Positions 1 through 7,100 of a stretch of 13,820 bases of DNA are shown piece after piece (within the stretch, counting starts at the first letter, position 1; each line of letters begins with the position of its first letter). This DNA comes from Candidatus Sulfotelmatobacter sp. (lineage in GTDB: Bacteria; Acidobacteriota; Terriglobia; Terriglobales; Acidobacteriaceae), in the NCBI GenBank assembly GCA_030045935.1, contig JASIEN010000711.1:1-13820 (forward strand). Reading direction: 5' to 3'. Made by a program: the position numbers and the translations under genes. The notes beneath the pieces were generated by a model. That model made no database searches and had not been told where the DNA came from. It was given only the letters and a program-made list of their open reading frames with translations.

Positions 1-117
1 GGCGAAGATGTTGGCGATCCAGCGGATGGCGTCTTTGTTCTCCTTGGGAACAAACAGGAGAACGATGGCGCCGACCAGCGGCGTGAAGAGAATGATGGAG
101 AGGATGTGGTTGTACAT
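1..117 (-). CDS. nuoM: NADH-quinone oxidoreductase subunit M, N-terminal fragment (runs off left edge)
   Basis: Only the first 39 codons are in the window, read from an ATG at 115-117 with no stop before position 1. The peptide begins MYNHILSIILFTPLVGA and continues with a hydrophobic helix that ends in FVPKENKDAIRW. This is the usual NuoM start: a short lead, a first transmembrane helix, then a charged turn. NuoM is one of the three antiporter-like proton-pumping subunits of the complex I membrane arm. It follows nuoL by 91 bp, the standard L-M order, and that gap carries an inverted repeat. No strong Shine-Dalgarno sequence is visible. The assignment rests on position plus the short N-terminus. 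NuoN is expected further left but cannot be seen. Confidence 0.85.
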   Translation of the reverse strand, partial: MYNHILSIILFTPLVGAIVLLFVPKENKDAIRWIANIFA

Positions 118-128
118 TTCTAGCTCTT

Positions 129-209
129 AGCTATTAGCTCTTAGCTTTTAGCTTTGAAGCCTTAGCCTCTGCGGTTTGGCTAAAGGCTAAGAGCTAAGAG
201 CTAATAGCT
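129..209. repeat. AGCTATTAGCTCTTAGCT inverted repeat between nuoL and nuoM
   Basis: An 18-bp arm at 129-146 is perfectly complementary to 192-209. The pairing continues inward with one mismatch to 152/186, giving about 23 of 24 pairs around a loop of about 33 nt. Each arm is itself built from reiterated TAGCT/CTTAGCT words. The right arm runs into the first base of the nuoL stop codon (209-211). It would form a long A/U-rich hairpin in the nuoL-nuoM transcript. It lacks the GC stem plus T-run of an intrinsic terminator, so an intercistronic repeat or mRNA-processing element is more likely. Confidence 0.7.
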
Positions 210-2341
210 CAGTGATAGACGTAATACACAACAAACCCGACCAGCCCGGCGGTCATCACCAGCGCATACCATTGCACCAGGCCCCATTCGAAAAGACGCG
301 CGGGATACGACAGCATTCGCGCGAGAATTGCCGGCCCGTTGACGCCGATGCCGTCGATGATCCACTTGTCCCACCAGGAAGAGATCGTGGCCGTCAGGCG
401 AGTGAGCCATCCGGCGAAGTTCACCAGGCCATCGATGACGTGGGTATCGAACCAGGCCGATGCTTCTCCGAGGCCGAGCACGCCGAGGCGCACGTTGCCG
501 ACTTTGCGGCGGCCGGTGAAAACGTAATCGTAGCCTTCGTCGACGTAATATTTGTGCAGCAGCGTGTCGTAAACCGGCGGTGCGGCAGCGGCGATCGGCT
601 CACTGTAATTCTTGTCGGCATTATGATACGCACGGCGTGCCAAGAGCCAGCCCGCACCCGCGGCAGCCAGCGAAAGGCCCATCAATAACCATTCAGTGCC
701 GGTATTCTTCTCTTCTTCTTTTTCTCCGGCTGCAAGTTGAGCCGCGCGGCCTTCTTCGGTGAGTACCTGCGCTTCACCCGCGAAAACCGGCTCTAAATAA
801 TTCGTAAATCGATCTGATCCGCCGAGGCTGTGCGGCCAGCCAAGCCATCCCGCTACCAATGCGAAAAATGCGAGCGCGACCAGCGGGCCGGTCATTGAAA
901 CGGGAGATTCGTGAACGTGGTGCTCGATCTCATGGCTCATGCGCGGGCGGCCGCTGAACGTGAGATACATCAGGCGGAACATGTAGAACGCCGTCATCAA
1001 CGCCGTGGCATAGCCGACGTACCACAGAAAGCGGTACGCTCCACCTTCGCGCGACCAGGTCTCCCAGAGAATTGCGTCTTTGGAGAAAAATCCAGCGAAG
1101 GGGAAAATACCGGTGATGGCCAGCGTGGCGATCAACATGGTGCGGTAGGTAATGGGAATGCGATGGCCGAGATCGCCCATGTTGCGCATGTCCTGCTCGC
1201 CCGACATGGCGTGAATGACGCTGCCTGCACCCAGAAACAGCAGGGCTTTGAAGAATGCGTGGGTAAAGACGTGGAAGACGCCGGCGGCGAACGCTCCGAC
1301 TCCGAGAGCGAGGAACATATAGCCGAGTTGCGAGACCGTCGAGTAGGCAAGCACGCGCTTGATGTCGTTTTGTACAAGTCCAATCGATGCGGCGAAGATC
1401 GCCGTGAGCGCGCCGACGATGGCGACGGTTTTCATCGAAGCTGGAGCGAGGACGAATAGGGCGTTTGAGCGCGCAACCATATACACGCCGGCAGTCACCA
1501 TAGTTGCAGCATGGATGAGTGCGGAGACGGGCGTGGGGCCTTCCATGGCATCGGGAAGCCAGACGTAGAGCGGAATCTGGGCGGACTTGCCGCAGGCTCC
1601 GACAAACAAAAGAAGAGTAGCGGCGGTGATAATCGGATCGCCGATGGCGAATTTTCCGCTGTGCGCGAGATGCGTGACTTCGGTGAAGCGGAGCGAGCCG
1701 AAATACCAGGCGATGAAAAACATACCGAGGATAAATCCAGCATCGCCGATACGGTTGACAATGAAGGCTTTGTTTCCCGCGTCAGTGGCCGATTTGCGAT
1801 GGAAATAAAAGCCGATCAGCAAATACGAGCACAAGCCCACGCCCTCCCACCCGACGAACAGCAGAACGTAATTGTTCGCCAGAATGAGCGTGAGCATGGA
1901 GAACATGAAGAGGTTGAGATATCCGAAGAAGCGGTAGTAGCCGCCTTCGTGGGCCATGTATCCCATGGAATAAATGTGGATCAACATGCCCACGCCGGTC
2001 ACGAAAAGGAGCCAAATGCTGGAGAGCGGGTCGAGAAGAAATCCGGCGTCGGCGTGGAAGGGCGCCTGCGTGCCGTCGTGAAGCGTGTAGGTTAATTGGC
2101 CGGTGCCGCTGCCGAGCCAGGTGTAGACGATTGTTTGATAAGGCTTGTGGAGGTTTTCCGGTTGGGCTGACCACGCCGTGTACTGCCAGACCGCACCGCA
2201 GGCGAAGAGAAATGCGAGCACAACCACGCCGACACAGACAGCGCTGACGCTCACCTTCTGCAGCTTGCGTCCGAAAAAGAACATGATCGCTGCGCCGAAG
2301 GCGGGCAGGAGCGGGATCAGGTAGATGTGGGATAGAAACAT
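209..2341 (-). CDS. nuoL: NADH-quinone oxidoreductase subunit L
   Basis: A 710-residue polytopic membrane protein, longer than the roughly 610-residue E. coli NuoL. NuoL is the distal antiporter-like proton-pumping subunit of complex I. Key residues are present: the essential Glu in GWEGVGLCSYLL (E166), Lys in ACGKSAQIPLYVWLPDAMEG (K252), Lys in QNDIKRVLAYSTVSQLGYM (K328), His and Lys in THAFFKALLFLGAG (H361, K365), and Lys in FSKDAILWE (K421). The extra length is mostly in the C-terminal third. That part has a soluble Glu/Lys-rich stretch near 528-548 and then hydrophobic segments matching the lateral helix and last membrane helix. The ATG at 2339-2341 begins a normal NuoL N-terminus. It is 235 bp downstream of nuoK, and that gap holds a palindromic repeat. 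No strong ribosome binding site is evident. Confidence 0.97.
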   Translation of the reverse strand: MFLSHIYLIPLLPAFGAAIMFFFGRKLQKVSVSAVCVGVVVLAFLFACGAVWQYTAWSAQPENLHKPYQTIVYTWLGSGTGQLTYTLHDGTQAPFHADAGFLLDPLSSIWLLFVTGVGMLIHIYSMGYMAHEGGYYRFFGYLNLFMFSMLTLILANNYVLLFVGWEGVGLCSYLLIGFYFHRKSATDAGNKAFIVNRIGDAGFILGMFFIAWYFGSLRFTEVTHLAHSGKFAIGDPIITAATLLLFVGACGKSAQIPLYVWLPDAMEGPTPVSALIHAATMVTAGVYMVARSNALFVLAPASMKTVAIVGALTAIFAASIGLVQNDIKRVLAYSTVSQLGYMFLALGVGAFAAGVFHVFTHAFFKALLFLGAGSVIHAMSGEQDMRNMGDLGHRIPITYRTMLIATLAITGIFPFAGFFSKDAILWETWSREGGAYRFLWYVGYATALMTAFYMFRLMYLTFSGRPRMSHEIEHHVHESPVSMTGPLVALAFFALVAGWLGWPHSLGGSDRFTNYLEPVFAGEAQVLTEEGRAAQLAAGEKEEEKNTGTEWLLMGLSLAAAGAGWLLARRAYHNADKNYSEPIAAAAPPVYDTLLHKYYVDEGYDYVFTGRRKVGNVRLGVLGLGEASAWFDTHVIDGLVNFAGWLTRLTATISSWWDKWIIDGIGVNGPAILARMLSYPARLFEWGLVQWYALVMTAGLVGFVVYYVYH

Positions 2342-2419
2342 GTCGTCAGTCGTTGGTCGCTAGTCGTTCTTCGTTTGTGACGCACCGCCGGTCATGAGCT
2401 CGGACGTCGCTATCGCTCT

Positions 2420-2527
2420 TGTCATTCTGAGCGAGCGAAGAATCTATTGCAGTTTCTCGCAATCCATTATTTCAAGACCCTGCGAGTTGCATAGATCCTT
2501 CGCGCGAAAGACGCGCTCAGGATGACA
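2420..2527. repeat. GTCATYCTGAGCG-type palindromic repeat between nuoK and nuoL
   Basis: Terminal arms TGTCATTCTGAGCG (2420-2433) and CGCTCAGGATGACA (2514-2527) pair at 13 of 14 positions. Inside them GCGAAGAATCTATTGC pairs imperfectly with GCATAGATCCTTCGC, so most of the 108-bp element folds on itself. It shares its ends and its ATCTAT/ATAGAT core with the element at 6158-6262, so the two are copies of one family. No open reading frame is inside. The bases from 2342 to 2419 have a reiterated GTCGTT/GTCGCT character and no gene. Confidence 0.75.
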
Positions 2528-2576
2528 GACGTAGTCGTGCTACCTGCTACTCGATCCCCGACTCGGGTACTGCCTC

Positions 2577-2894
2577 TCACCACTTCAACAAATTCACTTC
2601 GTCGATGTTGACCGTCTCTTTGTTACGGAAAAAGGCGATCAGGATGCCGAGGCCGACAGCGGCTTCCGCGGCGGCGTCGGTGATGACGAAAATTGCGAAA
2701 ATCTGCCCGTGCAGCCCTCCCCACATGCGGGAAAACGCAATCAGGTTCAGGTTCACAGCATTCAGAATCAGCTCGATCGACATCAGCACGATCACCACGT
2801 TGCGCCGGGTGAGCACGCCGATGACGCCGAGCAGAAATAGCGCCGCGCCGAGGACCAGGTAGTGCAGTGTCGTGATGTGTAGCAGTGCGTCCAT
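2577..2894 (-). CDS. nuoK: NADH-quinone oxidoreductase subunit K
   Basis: A 105-residue protein with three predicted membrane helices, the normal size for NuoK. NuoK is an MrpC-like subunit linking the quinone-proximal and antiporter modules of the complex I membrane arm. It carries both family glutamates within the membrane: E41 in MSIELILNAVNLNLIAF and E77 in DAAAEAAVGLGILIAFFR. They are 36 residues apart, as are Glu36 and Glu72 in the E. coli protein. The ATG at 2892-2894 is the only sensible start. It lies 93 bp downstream of nuoJ and 235 bp upstream of nuoL, in the conserved J-K-L order. Both gaps hold palindromic repeats instead of the overlapping junctions common in other genomes. Confidence 0.97.
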   Translation of the reverse strand: MDALLHITTLHYLVLGAALFLLGVIGVLTRRNVVIVLMSIELILNAVNLNLIAFSRMWGGLHGQIFAIFVITDAAAEAAVGLGILIAFFRNKETVNIDEVNLLKW

Positions 2895-2927
2895 GTTTAG
2901 TTGCTCAGTCCCGAGCTTTTTTTCCGC

Positions 2928-2987
2928 GGCTAAAGCCTCATTGATCGAGAAAGCCTTAGCGCGGCCCTAAAGGGCCGCTCTTCCACG
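2928..2987. repeat. GGCTAAAGCC...CTCTTCCACG repeat (copy 1) between nuoJ and nuoK
   Basis: The core is a perfect hairpin, GCGGCCCTAAAGGGCCGC, at 2961-2978 (8-bp stem, 2-nt loop), followed by TCTTCCACG up to the nuoJ stop. A weaker outer pairing joins CCGCGGCTAAAGC (2924-2936) with GCCTTAGCGCGG. The arrangement GGCTAAAGCC, about 30 nt, TAAAG-centred GC hairpin, TCTTCCACG recurs at 4781-4840. The two are therefore copies of one family. Confidence 0.7.
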
Positions 2988-3497
2988 TCAAATTCTCTTT
3001 TTTGCCATCACCACCGCTCCGATAATCGCGACCAAAAGTAGCAGCGACGCGATCTCGAAGGCGAACATGTATTGTCCGTAGAGCAGAGTCGCCACGCGTT
3101 GCGTGTTTTCGCCTTCGGCGATCGACGGTATGCGTTCAGGGAAGATGCTTTTCCCTTTTGTATAAACGGCGATGAACAAACCGCCCAAGGCTGTGGCGGC
3201 GATGATTCCGACCCACCACTGGCTGTTGAATTGGCGCTCCTTCATGGCGCGGTCGATGTTGACGAGCATGATCACGAACAGGAAGAGCACCATGATCCCG
3301 CCGGCATAAAGAATGATCTGCACGCCGGCAACGAATGGCGCATAGAGCATCAAGTAAATATTAGCTTGTGCCAGCAGAGTGACGATCAGCGCCAGCGCCG
3401 AGTGAACGGCGTTCTTGCACGTGATCACCAGAATGCCGCCGATCAGCATGGTGGCCGCCAGCAAATAAAAGAAAAATGGTGTAGCAACGGGCGTCAT
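2988..3497 (-). CDS. nuoJ: NADH-quinone oxidoreductase subunit J
   Basis: A 169-residue protein with about five membrane helices, typical of NuoJ (ND6), a membrane-arm subunit whose third helix rearranges during complex I turnover. The diagnostic segment is the AQANIYLMLYAPFVAGVQ region followed by YAGGIMVLFLFVIMLVN at 64-80. The start was set at ATG 3495-3497 because it overlaps the nuoH stop as ATGA, a classic translational-coupling junction. It also gives an N-terminus with the first helix close to the start. A longer in-frame reading to 3572 would add 25 hydrophilic residues lying entirely inside nuoH and is unlikely. nuoI, which usually separates nuoH and nuoJ, is absent. Confidence 0.96.
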   Translation of the reverse strand: MTPVATPFFFYLLAATMLIGGILVITCKNAVHSALALIVTLLAQANIYLMLYAPFVAGVQIILYAGGIMVLFLFVIMLVNIDRAMKERQFNSQWWVGIIAATALGGLFIAVYTKGKSIFPERIPSIAEGENTQRVATLLYGQYMFAFEIASLLLLVAIIGAVVMAKKRI

Positions 3498-4768
3498 GAT
3501 TTTATTTGCAACAATCCCACTCCCGCAGTCAGAATGAGAACTCCTAGCCCGAGAGGAAGCAGCACCTTCCATCCCAAGTGCATGAGCTGGTCAAAACGAT
3601 ATCGCGGGAACGTGCCACGATACCAGATATAAAGATATTGGAAGCCGGCAACTTTCGCGGTAAACCAGAAAATATCTTGAACGCGCACGCTGACGACAGG
3701 AATAAATAAGATGAGGCCGATTAACGCGAGGGCAGCGCCGAATGCGCCCAGGCCCATGGTCTGAATGCGGAAGTATGGATGCTTCGGCATGCGCGCAACG
3801 TTGTAGAAGCAAATCGCTGCAAGGAACAGGAATGTAGCGCCGGGCACGTAAGAGAAAAGCGTGTCCCAAGTCGGGCTGTTGAGCAAATTGGGGAACGGGC
3901 GCAGCCATCCGCCCAACCAGAGGGTGACAGCAATTGAGGAGACGGCGATCATCGCCGTGTACTCACCCAGAAAGAACAACGACCAGCGGAAGCCGCTGTA
4001 TTCGGTGTGGAATCCGGCGGTGAGTTCGGATTCGGCTTCGGCCAGATCGAAGGGAGCGCGGTTGGTTTCCGCGACCATGGCGACGGCGAAGATGAAGAAG
4101 GCGATCAGGCCGAGGGGAAAGAATTTGAAGATGAACCACTCGCCTTGCGCCTTCTGCGCCTCGACGATGCCGATCATGCTAAGGGTTCCGGTGCCAGTCG
4201 CGTTGAGGCTAGTCATGAGAATGGCCGAAATCACTGCCAATCCCATAGCGATTTCGTAGGAAACCATCTGCGCGCTGGAGCGCAACGCGCCGATGAGCGG
4301 ATAGTGCGAGTTCGAGGCCCAGCCAGCCATCACGACGCCAAGAACGCTTAAGGAAGAAACGCCGAGCATGAACAGAATACCGATATTCATATCGGTGATG
4401 GCGTGCTGCGGGCCAAAGGGCACTACTACGAAAACGCAGAAGGCCGCCAGCACGACGATGAAAGGCGCGAACCAGAAGACAAAACTGTCGGCGCCAGCGG
4501 GGATCAAGTCTTCTTTTAGAAGAAGCTTCAGGGCGTCGGCGATTGGCTGGAGAAGGCCGTGCGGACCGACACGCATGGGGCCGAGGCGAACTTGCATGTG
4601 CGCCAGAATTTTGCGCTCCAGCCAGTTCATCGCGATCACAGCGACGGAAAGACCCAAAAAAACCAACATGATGTAGACAAAGGCCCAGAACATGTTGCCG
4701 GCGGCGCCGGGGGTGACCTTGACGTTGGGATCAAGATAGGACTGGACGTATTGGATTAGGTCGTGCAT
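3494..4768 (-). CDS. nuoH: NADH-quinone oxidoreductase subunit H
   Basis: A 424-residue membrane protein, somewhat longer than the common 325-400 range. NuoH (ND1) anchors the membrane arm to the peripheral arm and forms much of the quinone chamber. Conserved parts are ERKILAHMQVRLGPMRVGPH at 51-70, followed by GLLQPIADALKLLLKED, and ETNRAPFDLAEAESELTAGF at 234-253, followed by HTEYSG, the acidic loop lining the quinone site. The end PRYRFDQLMHLGWK at 388-401 is also typical. It is 168 bp downstream of nuoD, where nuoE, nuoF and nuoG often lie, and its stop overlaps the nuoJ start. The 17 residues before the first helix and a stretch at 286-305 account for part of the extra length. Confidence 0.97.
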   Translation of the reverse strand: MHDLIQYVQSYLDPNVKVTPGAAGNMFWAFVYIMLVFLGLSVAVIAMNWLERKILAHMQVRLGPMRVGPHGLLQPIADALKLLLKEDLIPAGADSFVFWFAPFIVVLAAFCVFVVVPFGPQHAITDMNIGILFMLGVSSLSVLGVVMAGWASNSHYPLIGALRSSAQMVSYEIAMGLAVISAILMTSLNATGTGTLSMIGIVEAQKAQGEWFIFKFFPLGLIAFFIFAVAMVAETNRAPFDLAEAESELTAGFHTEYSGFRWSLFFLGEYTAMIAVSSIAVTLWLGGWLRPFPNLLNSPTWDTLFSYVPGATFLFLAAICFYNVARMPKHPYFRIQTMGLGAFGAALALIGLILFIPVVSVRVQDIFWFTAKVAGFQYLYIWYRGTFPRYRFDQLMHLGWKVLLPLGLGVLILTAGVGLLQIKS

Positions 4769-4780
4769 TCAAGTCGACCG

Positions 4781-4840
4781 GGGCTAAAGCCCTGATTCTT
4801 ATCCTTCGCTTACGCGGCGCTAAAGCGCCGCTCTTCCACG
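4781..4840. repeat. GGCTAAAGCC...CTCTTCCACG repeat (copy 2) between nuoD and nuoH
   Basis: GGGCTAAAGCCC (4781-4792) is a small hairpin. About 21 nt further on is GCGGCGCTAAAGCGCCGC (4814-4831), with an 8-bp perfect stem, and then TCTTCCACG (4832-4840). The layout and the last nine bases are the same as in the copy at 2928-2987. The GC stem carries compensating changes (GCGGCCCT versus GCGGCGCT, each perfectly paired), which suggests the fold matters to the element. Confidence 0.7.
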
Positions 4841-4903
4841 CTGACTGTCAGCGGCCACGGTGACCCTCGGCTGATAATGCCGCAGATCACCCAGATTTTT
4901 CAT

Positions 4904-4924
4904 CGCAGCGCTTAAAGCGCTGCG
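4904..4924. repeat. Hairpin CGCAGCGCTT/AAGCGCTGCG downstream of nuoD
   Basis: A perfect 10-bp inverted repeat with a single central base lies 12 bp past the nuoD stop, followed on the plus strand by six C and five A. In nuo transcript orientation it is preceded by UUUUU-GGGGGG and followed by AUGAAAAAU. The uracil run is therefore on the wrong side for an intrinsic terminator. It is more likely another intercistronic repeat or a transcript-end stabiliser. Confidence 0.6.
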
Positions 4925-4936
4925 CCCCCCAAAAAG

Positions 4937-6088
4937 CTATCGGTCCACCTCGCCGAGAACAATGTCGAGGGTGCCGATGACCGCGATCACATCGGCCACG
5001 AGCTGGCCGCGGCACATGGTGTCGAGCGCTTGCAGATTCACAAACGACGGCGGGCGGACGCGCACGCGATACGGCTGAGTGGATCCGTCACTGACAATGA
5101 AGTATCCCAGCTCGCCTTTGGGGGCTTCTATCGAATGATAAACCTCGCCGACCGGCGGCTTTATGACTTTCGGGACCTTAGCCATGATTGGCCCTTCTGG
5201 AAGCGCGTCAACCGCCTGCTCGATGATGCGCACGGACTGGCGCATCTCAGCCATGCGCACGATATACCGATCGTACGTGTCACCGTTCTCCCCTATGGGA
5301 ATTTCGAAATCAAAGTTTTTATAGTTGGCGTAGGGCTGAGCCTTGCGCAGGTCCCACTTCACGCCGCTGGCGCGGAGCACCGGGCCGGTGACACCCAAGG
5401 CGATGCAGTCTTCGGCGGAAATCTTTCCGATGCCCCTGGTGCGCTCGAGCCAAATGCGGTTGGTGGTGAGCAGTTCTTCATATTCGTCGATCTTGGGGCG
5501 GAAGAAAGCCAGAAAATTTTTTACTTCCCTCTCGAAACCGCTATAGGTCTCGTACTGCAATCCGCCGATACGGAATGCATGTGTGGTCAGGCGCGCACCG
5601 CAGTATTTTTCGAAAATCTTTAAAATCTCTTCGCGGTCTCTGAAGGTATAGAACAGCGGCGTGATCGCGCCTATATCAAGTGCATGAGTGCCCAACCAGA
5701 GCTGGTGGCTGGTGAGGCGATTGAGTTCCGTAAGAATCACACGCACATGCTGCGCGCGTGGCGGAGCTTCAATGGCGAGCAGCTTTTCGACCGCTTCGCA
5801 ATAGCCCAGACCGTTCGAAACGGCAGCGACGTAATCCATTCGGTCGACGTAGGGATTGAACATCGCGTAGGTGCGGTTCTCGCCAATTTTTTCCACGCCG
5901 CGGTGCAGATAGCCGATGACGCACTCGAGTCCGAGAACTTTTTCACCGTCGAGCCGCAGAATGACGCGCAACACGCCGTGCGTGGCGGGATGCTGTGGTC
6001 CCATGTTGATGATTAGCTCGTTCGCGTCAAGAAAAGTCTTGTCGGGAGTGTCGAGATCGAGCGGCGAGAGTGAAGTGGGATCAGGCAT
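4937..6088 (-). CDS. nuoD: NADH-quinone oxidoreductase subunit D (49-kDa type)
   Basis: A 383-residue soluble subunit, the normal size for a stand-alone NuoD. It forms the quinone-binding pocket at the end of the complex I peripheral arm. The hallmark INMGPQHPATHGVLR starts near residue 27, with H33 and H37, followed by GYLHRGVEKIGENRTY. Tyrosine 86 in DRMDYVAA lies 49 residues after H37. This is the same spacing as between the quinone-contacting His59 and Tyr108 of the bovine 49-kDa protein, so the active-site pair is intact. The C-terminus TLDIVLGEVDR is the family signature. It is a separate gene, not a NuoCD fusion. Its closest functional partner NuoB, which carries cluster N2, is not encoded in the window. 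The ATG at 6086-6088 has no strong ribosome binding site. Confidence 0.98.
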   Translation of the reverse strand: MPDPTSLSPLDLDTPDKTFLDANELIINMGPQHPATHGVLRVILRLDGEKVLGLECVIGYLHRGVEKIGENRTYAMFNPYVDRMDYVAAVSNGLGYCEAVEKLLAIEAPPRAQHVRVILTELNRLTSHQLWLGTHALDIGAITPLFYTFRDREEILKIFEKYCGARLTTHAFRIGGLQYETYSGFEREVKNFLAFFRPKIDEYEELLTTNRIWLERTRGIGKISAEDCIALGVTGPVLRASGVKWDLRKAQPYANYKNFDFEIPIGENGDTYDRYIVRMAEMRQSVRIIEQAVDALPEGPIMAKVPKVIKPPVGEVYHSIEAPKGELGYFIVSDGSTQPYRVRVRPPSFVNLQALDTMCRGQLVADVIAVIGTLDIVLGEVDR

Positions 6089-6157
6089 GCTTCGGTGATT
6101 AATCGCTGCTGGTGGTCAGTTGCCCTCGGTTGCCGAACATCGGTTTCATTTATGGTT

Positions 6158-6262
6158 TGTCATCCTGAGCGAAGCGAGGGATCTATGTAATTTGTCGCAG
6201 GCGCCCATGCTTCGAAAAAATACATAGATCCTTCGCGGCAAAAAACGCGGCTCAGGATGACA
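6158..6262. repeat. GTCATCCTGAGC palindromic repeat between nuoC and nuoD
   Basis: The ends TGTCATCCTGAGC (6158-6170) and GCTCAGGATGACA (6250-6262) form a perfect 13-bp inverted repeat. Inside, ATCTATGTA (6181-6189) pairs with TACATAGAT (6221-6229), flanked by partly complementary GCGAGGG/CCTTCGC. It occupies about half of the 202-bp gap between nuoC and nuoD and has no coding potential. It belongs to the same family as 2420-2527 and, more distantly, 8881-9049. Confidence 0.8.
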
Positions 6263-6290
6263 GTGCCAAGCCGTCGTCAAGAGTTAAGCA

Positions 6291-6923
6291 TCATTGCCCG
6301 CTTTCAATTCCCAGGTTGATCTGAACCCATTCGTTGTCCTGCTGCAAAATACCGTAATCCTTGCGCAGGGGATAGCCTTTCCAGCCCTCGGGCAAAAGAA
6401 TGCGTTTCAAATCGGGATGCCCGTCAAACTTGATGCCGAACATATCGTAGACTTCGCGCTCCAGCCAGTTGGCGGCCGCCCACAGCGGAATTGAGCTCGG
6501 CAGGGATTCGCCATCTTTAGTTAAAGTTTTCACACGAATGCGCTCGTTGCGCGGGAAGGAATAGAGAACCCAGATGACGTCGAACTGCTTCTCGCGCTGC
6601 GGATAGTGAACCGCTGTGATATCGACGCAGTAGTCGAACTGCTCCTCGTTACGCAGGACCTGAAGAATCTCGGGGATGAGCGAGCGGTCGACGATCATGT
6701 AGTGCTGGCCGAGGTAAGTCAGCGGCTCGATGCCGGAACCGTACGAGCGCTTGAGCTTGGCTATCATGGGCGAATCCCACGGAGTGGGTGCGGGAGCAGC
6801 AGGTTTCGCGGGAGCCGCGGGTTTGGCGGCAGGAGTTGCGGGCGTGGCGGCAGGTTTTTCAGTCGCGGGTTTCACCTCGCCTGGCGGCGAGGACTGTGAG
6901 GGCGGTTTGGTTTCCTCCGGCAT
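6291..6923 (-). CDS. nuoC: NADH-quinone oxidoreductase subunit C (30-kDa type)
   Basis: A 210-residue stand-alone NuoC from the ATG at 6921-6923. An in-frame TTG at 6936-6938 would add five residues and is less likely. NuoC is a cofactor-free subunit of the complex I peripheral arm. The conserved domain begins near residue 58 and contains FDVIWVLYSF (114-123), WLEREVYDMFGI (153-164) and FDGHPDLKRILLPEGWKGYP (166-185) followed by LRKDYG, the complex I 30-kDa signature. The first 50 residues are an unusual low-complexity Pro/Ala/Lys linker (PATPAAKPAAPAKPAAPAPT). Such a tail is not needed for the fold and could be disordered or a species-specific assembly tail. It sits 177 bp after nuoA with no nuoB between them, and 202 bp before nuoD. 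Confidence 0.96.
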   Translation of the reverse strand: MPEETKPPSQSSPPGEVKPATEKPAATPATPAAKPAAPAKPAAPAPTPWDSPMIAKLKRSYGSGIEPLTYLGQHYMIVDRSLIPEILQVLRNEEQFDYCVDITAVHYPQREKQFDVIWVLYSFPRNERIRVKTLTKDGESLPSSIPLWAAANWLEREVYDMFGIKFDGHPDLKRILLPEGWKGYPLRKDYGILQQDNEWVQINLGIESGQ

Positions 6924-7056
6924 GTCGCGAACGCGCAAACTGACCGCTACGAGCAGACTTCGGGAGAACGTTCACTTTTATCAGCTTGAGAGGAAGGTGT
7001 CAATCGCGGGCGGCTCTTCTGCGTTTGCGATATGATTCGGCTCAGAAGTCTGCCGA

Positions 7057-7097
7057 GCTAGTCTCCGCTGGACAGCCGGGGGCGGCTGCCCCAACAG
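7057..7097. repeat. GACAGCCGGGGGCGGCTG repeat just past the nuoA stop
   Basis: CAGCCG (7073-7078) and CGGCTG (7083-7088) form a 6-bp GC stem with a GGGG loop, inside a block reading GCT, CGCTGGACAGCCG, GGGGCGGCTG, CCCCAACAG. A close relative lies at 10899-10944. Both copies end within 3-5 bp of the stop codon of a minus-strand gene, here nuoA at 7101. It is not followed by a T-run in the transcript direction. The rest of the nuoA-nuoC gap also has a 9-bp inverted repeat, GCAGACTTC (6953-6961) with GAAGTCTGC (7045-7053). Confidence 0.6.
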
Positions 7098-7100
7098 GGT

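Noticed and set aside
212..2095. Long plus-strand open frames at 212-688, 911-1459 and 1511-2095
   Set aside because: They lie entirely antisense to nuoL, whose protein is unmistakable. Their translations are charged, low-complexity shadows with no recognisable domain.
3498..3572. Upstream extension of nuoJ by 25 residues
   Set aside because: The extension is wholly inside nuoH. The ATG at 3497 makes the ATGA overlap and the normal NuoJ N-terminus.
3072..3632. Plus-strand 186-residue open frame
   Set aside because: Antisense to nuoJ and the nuoH end; it reads as a His/Gln/Glu-rich shadow frame.
6924..7100. A nuoB remnant between nuoA and nuoC
   Set aside because: The 177-bp gap shows no cysteine-motif coding remnant in any frame; it holds inverted repeats instead.
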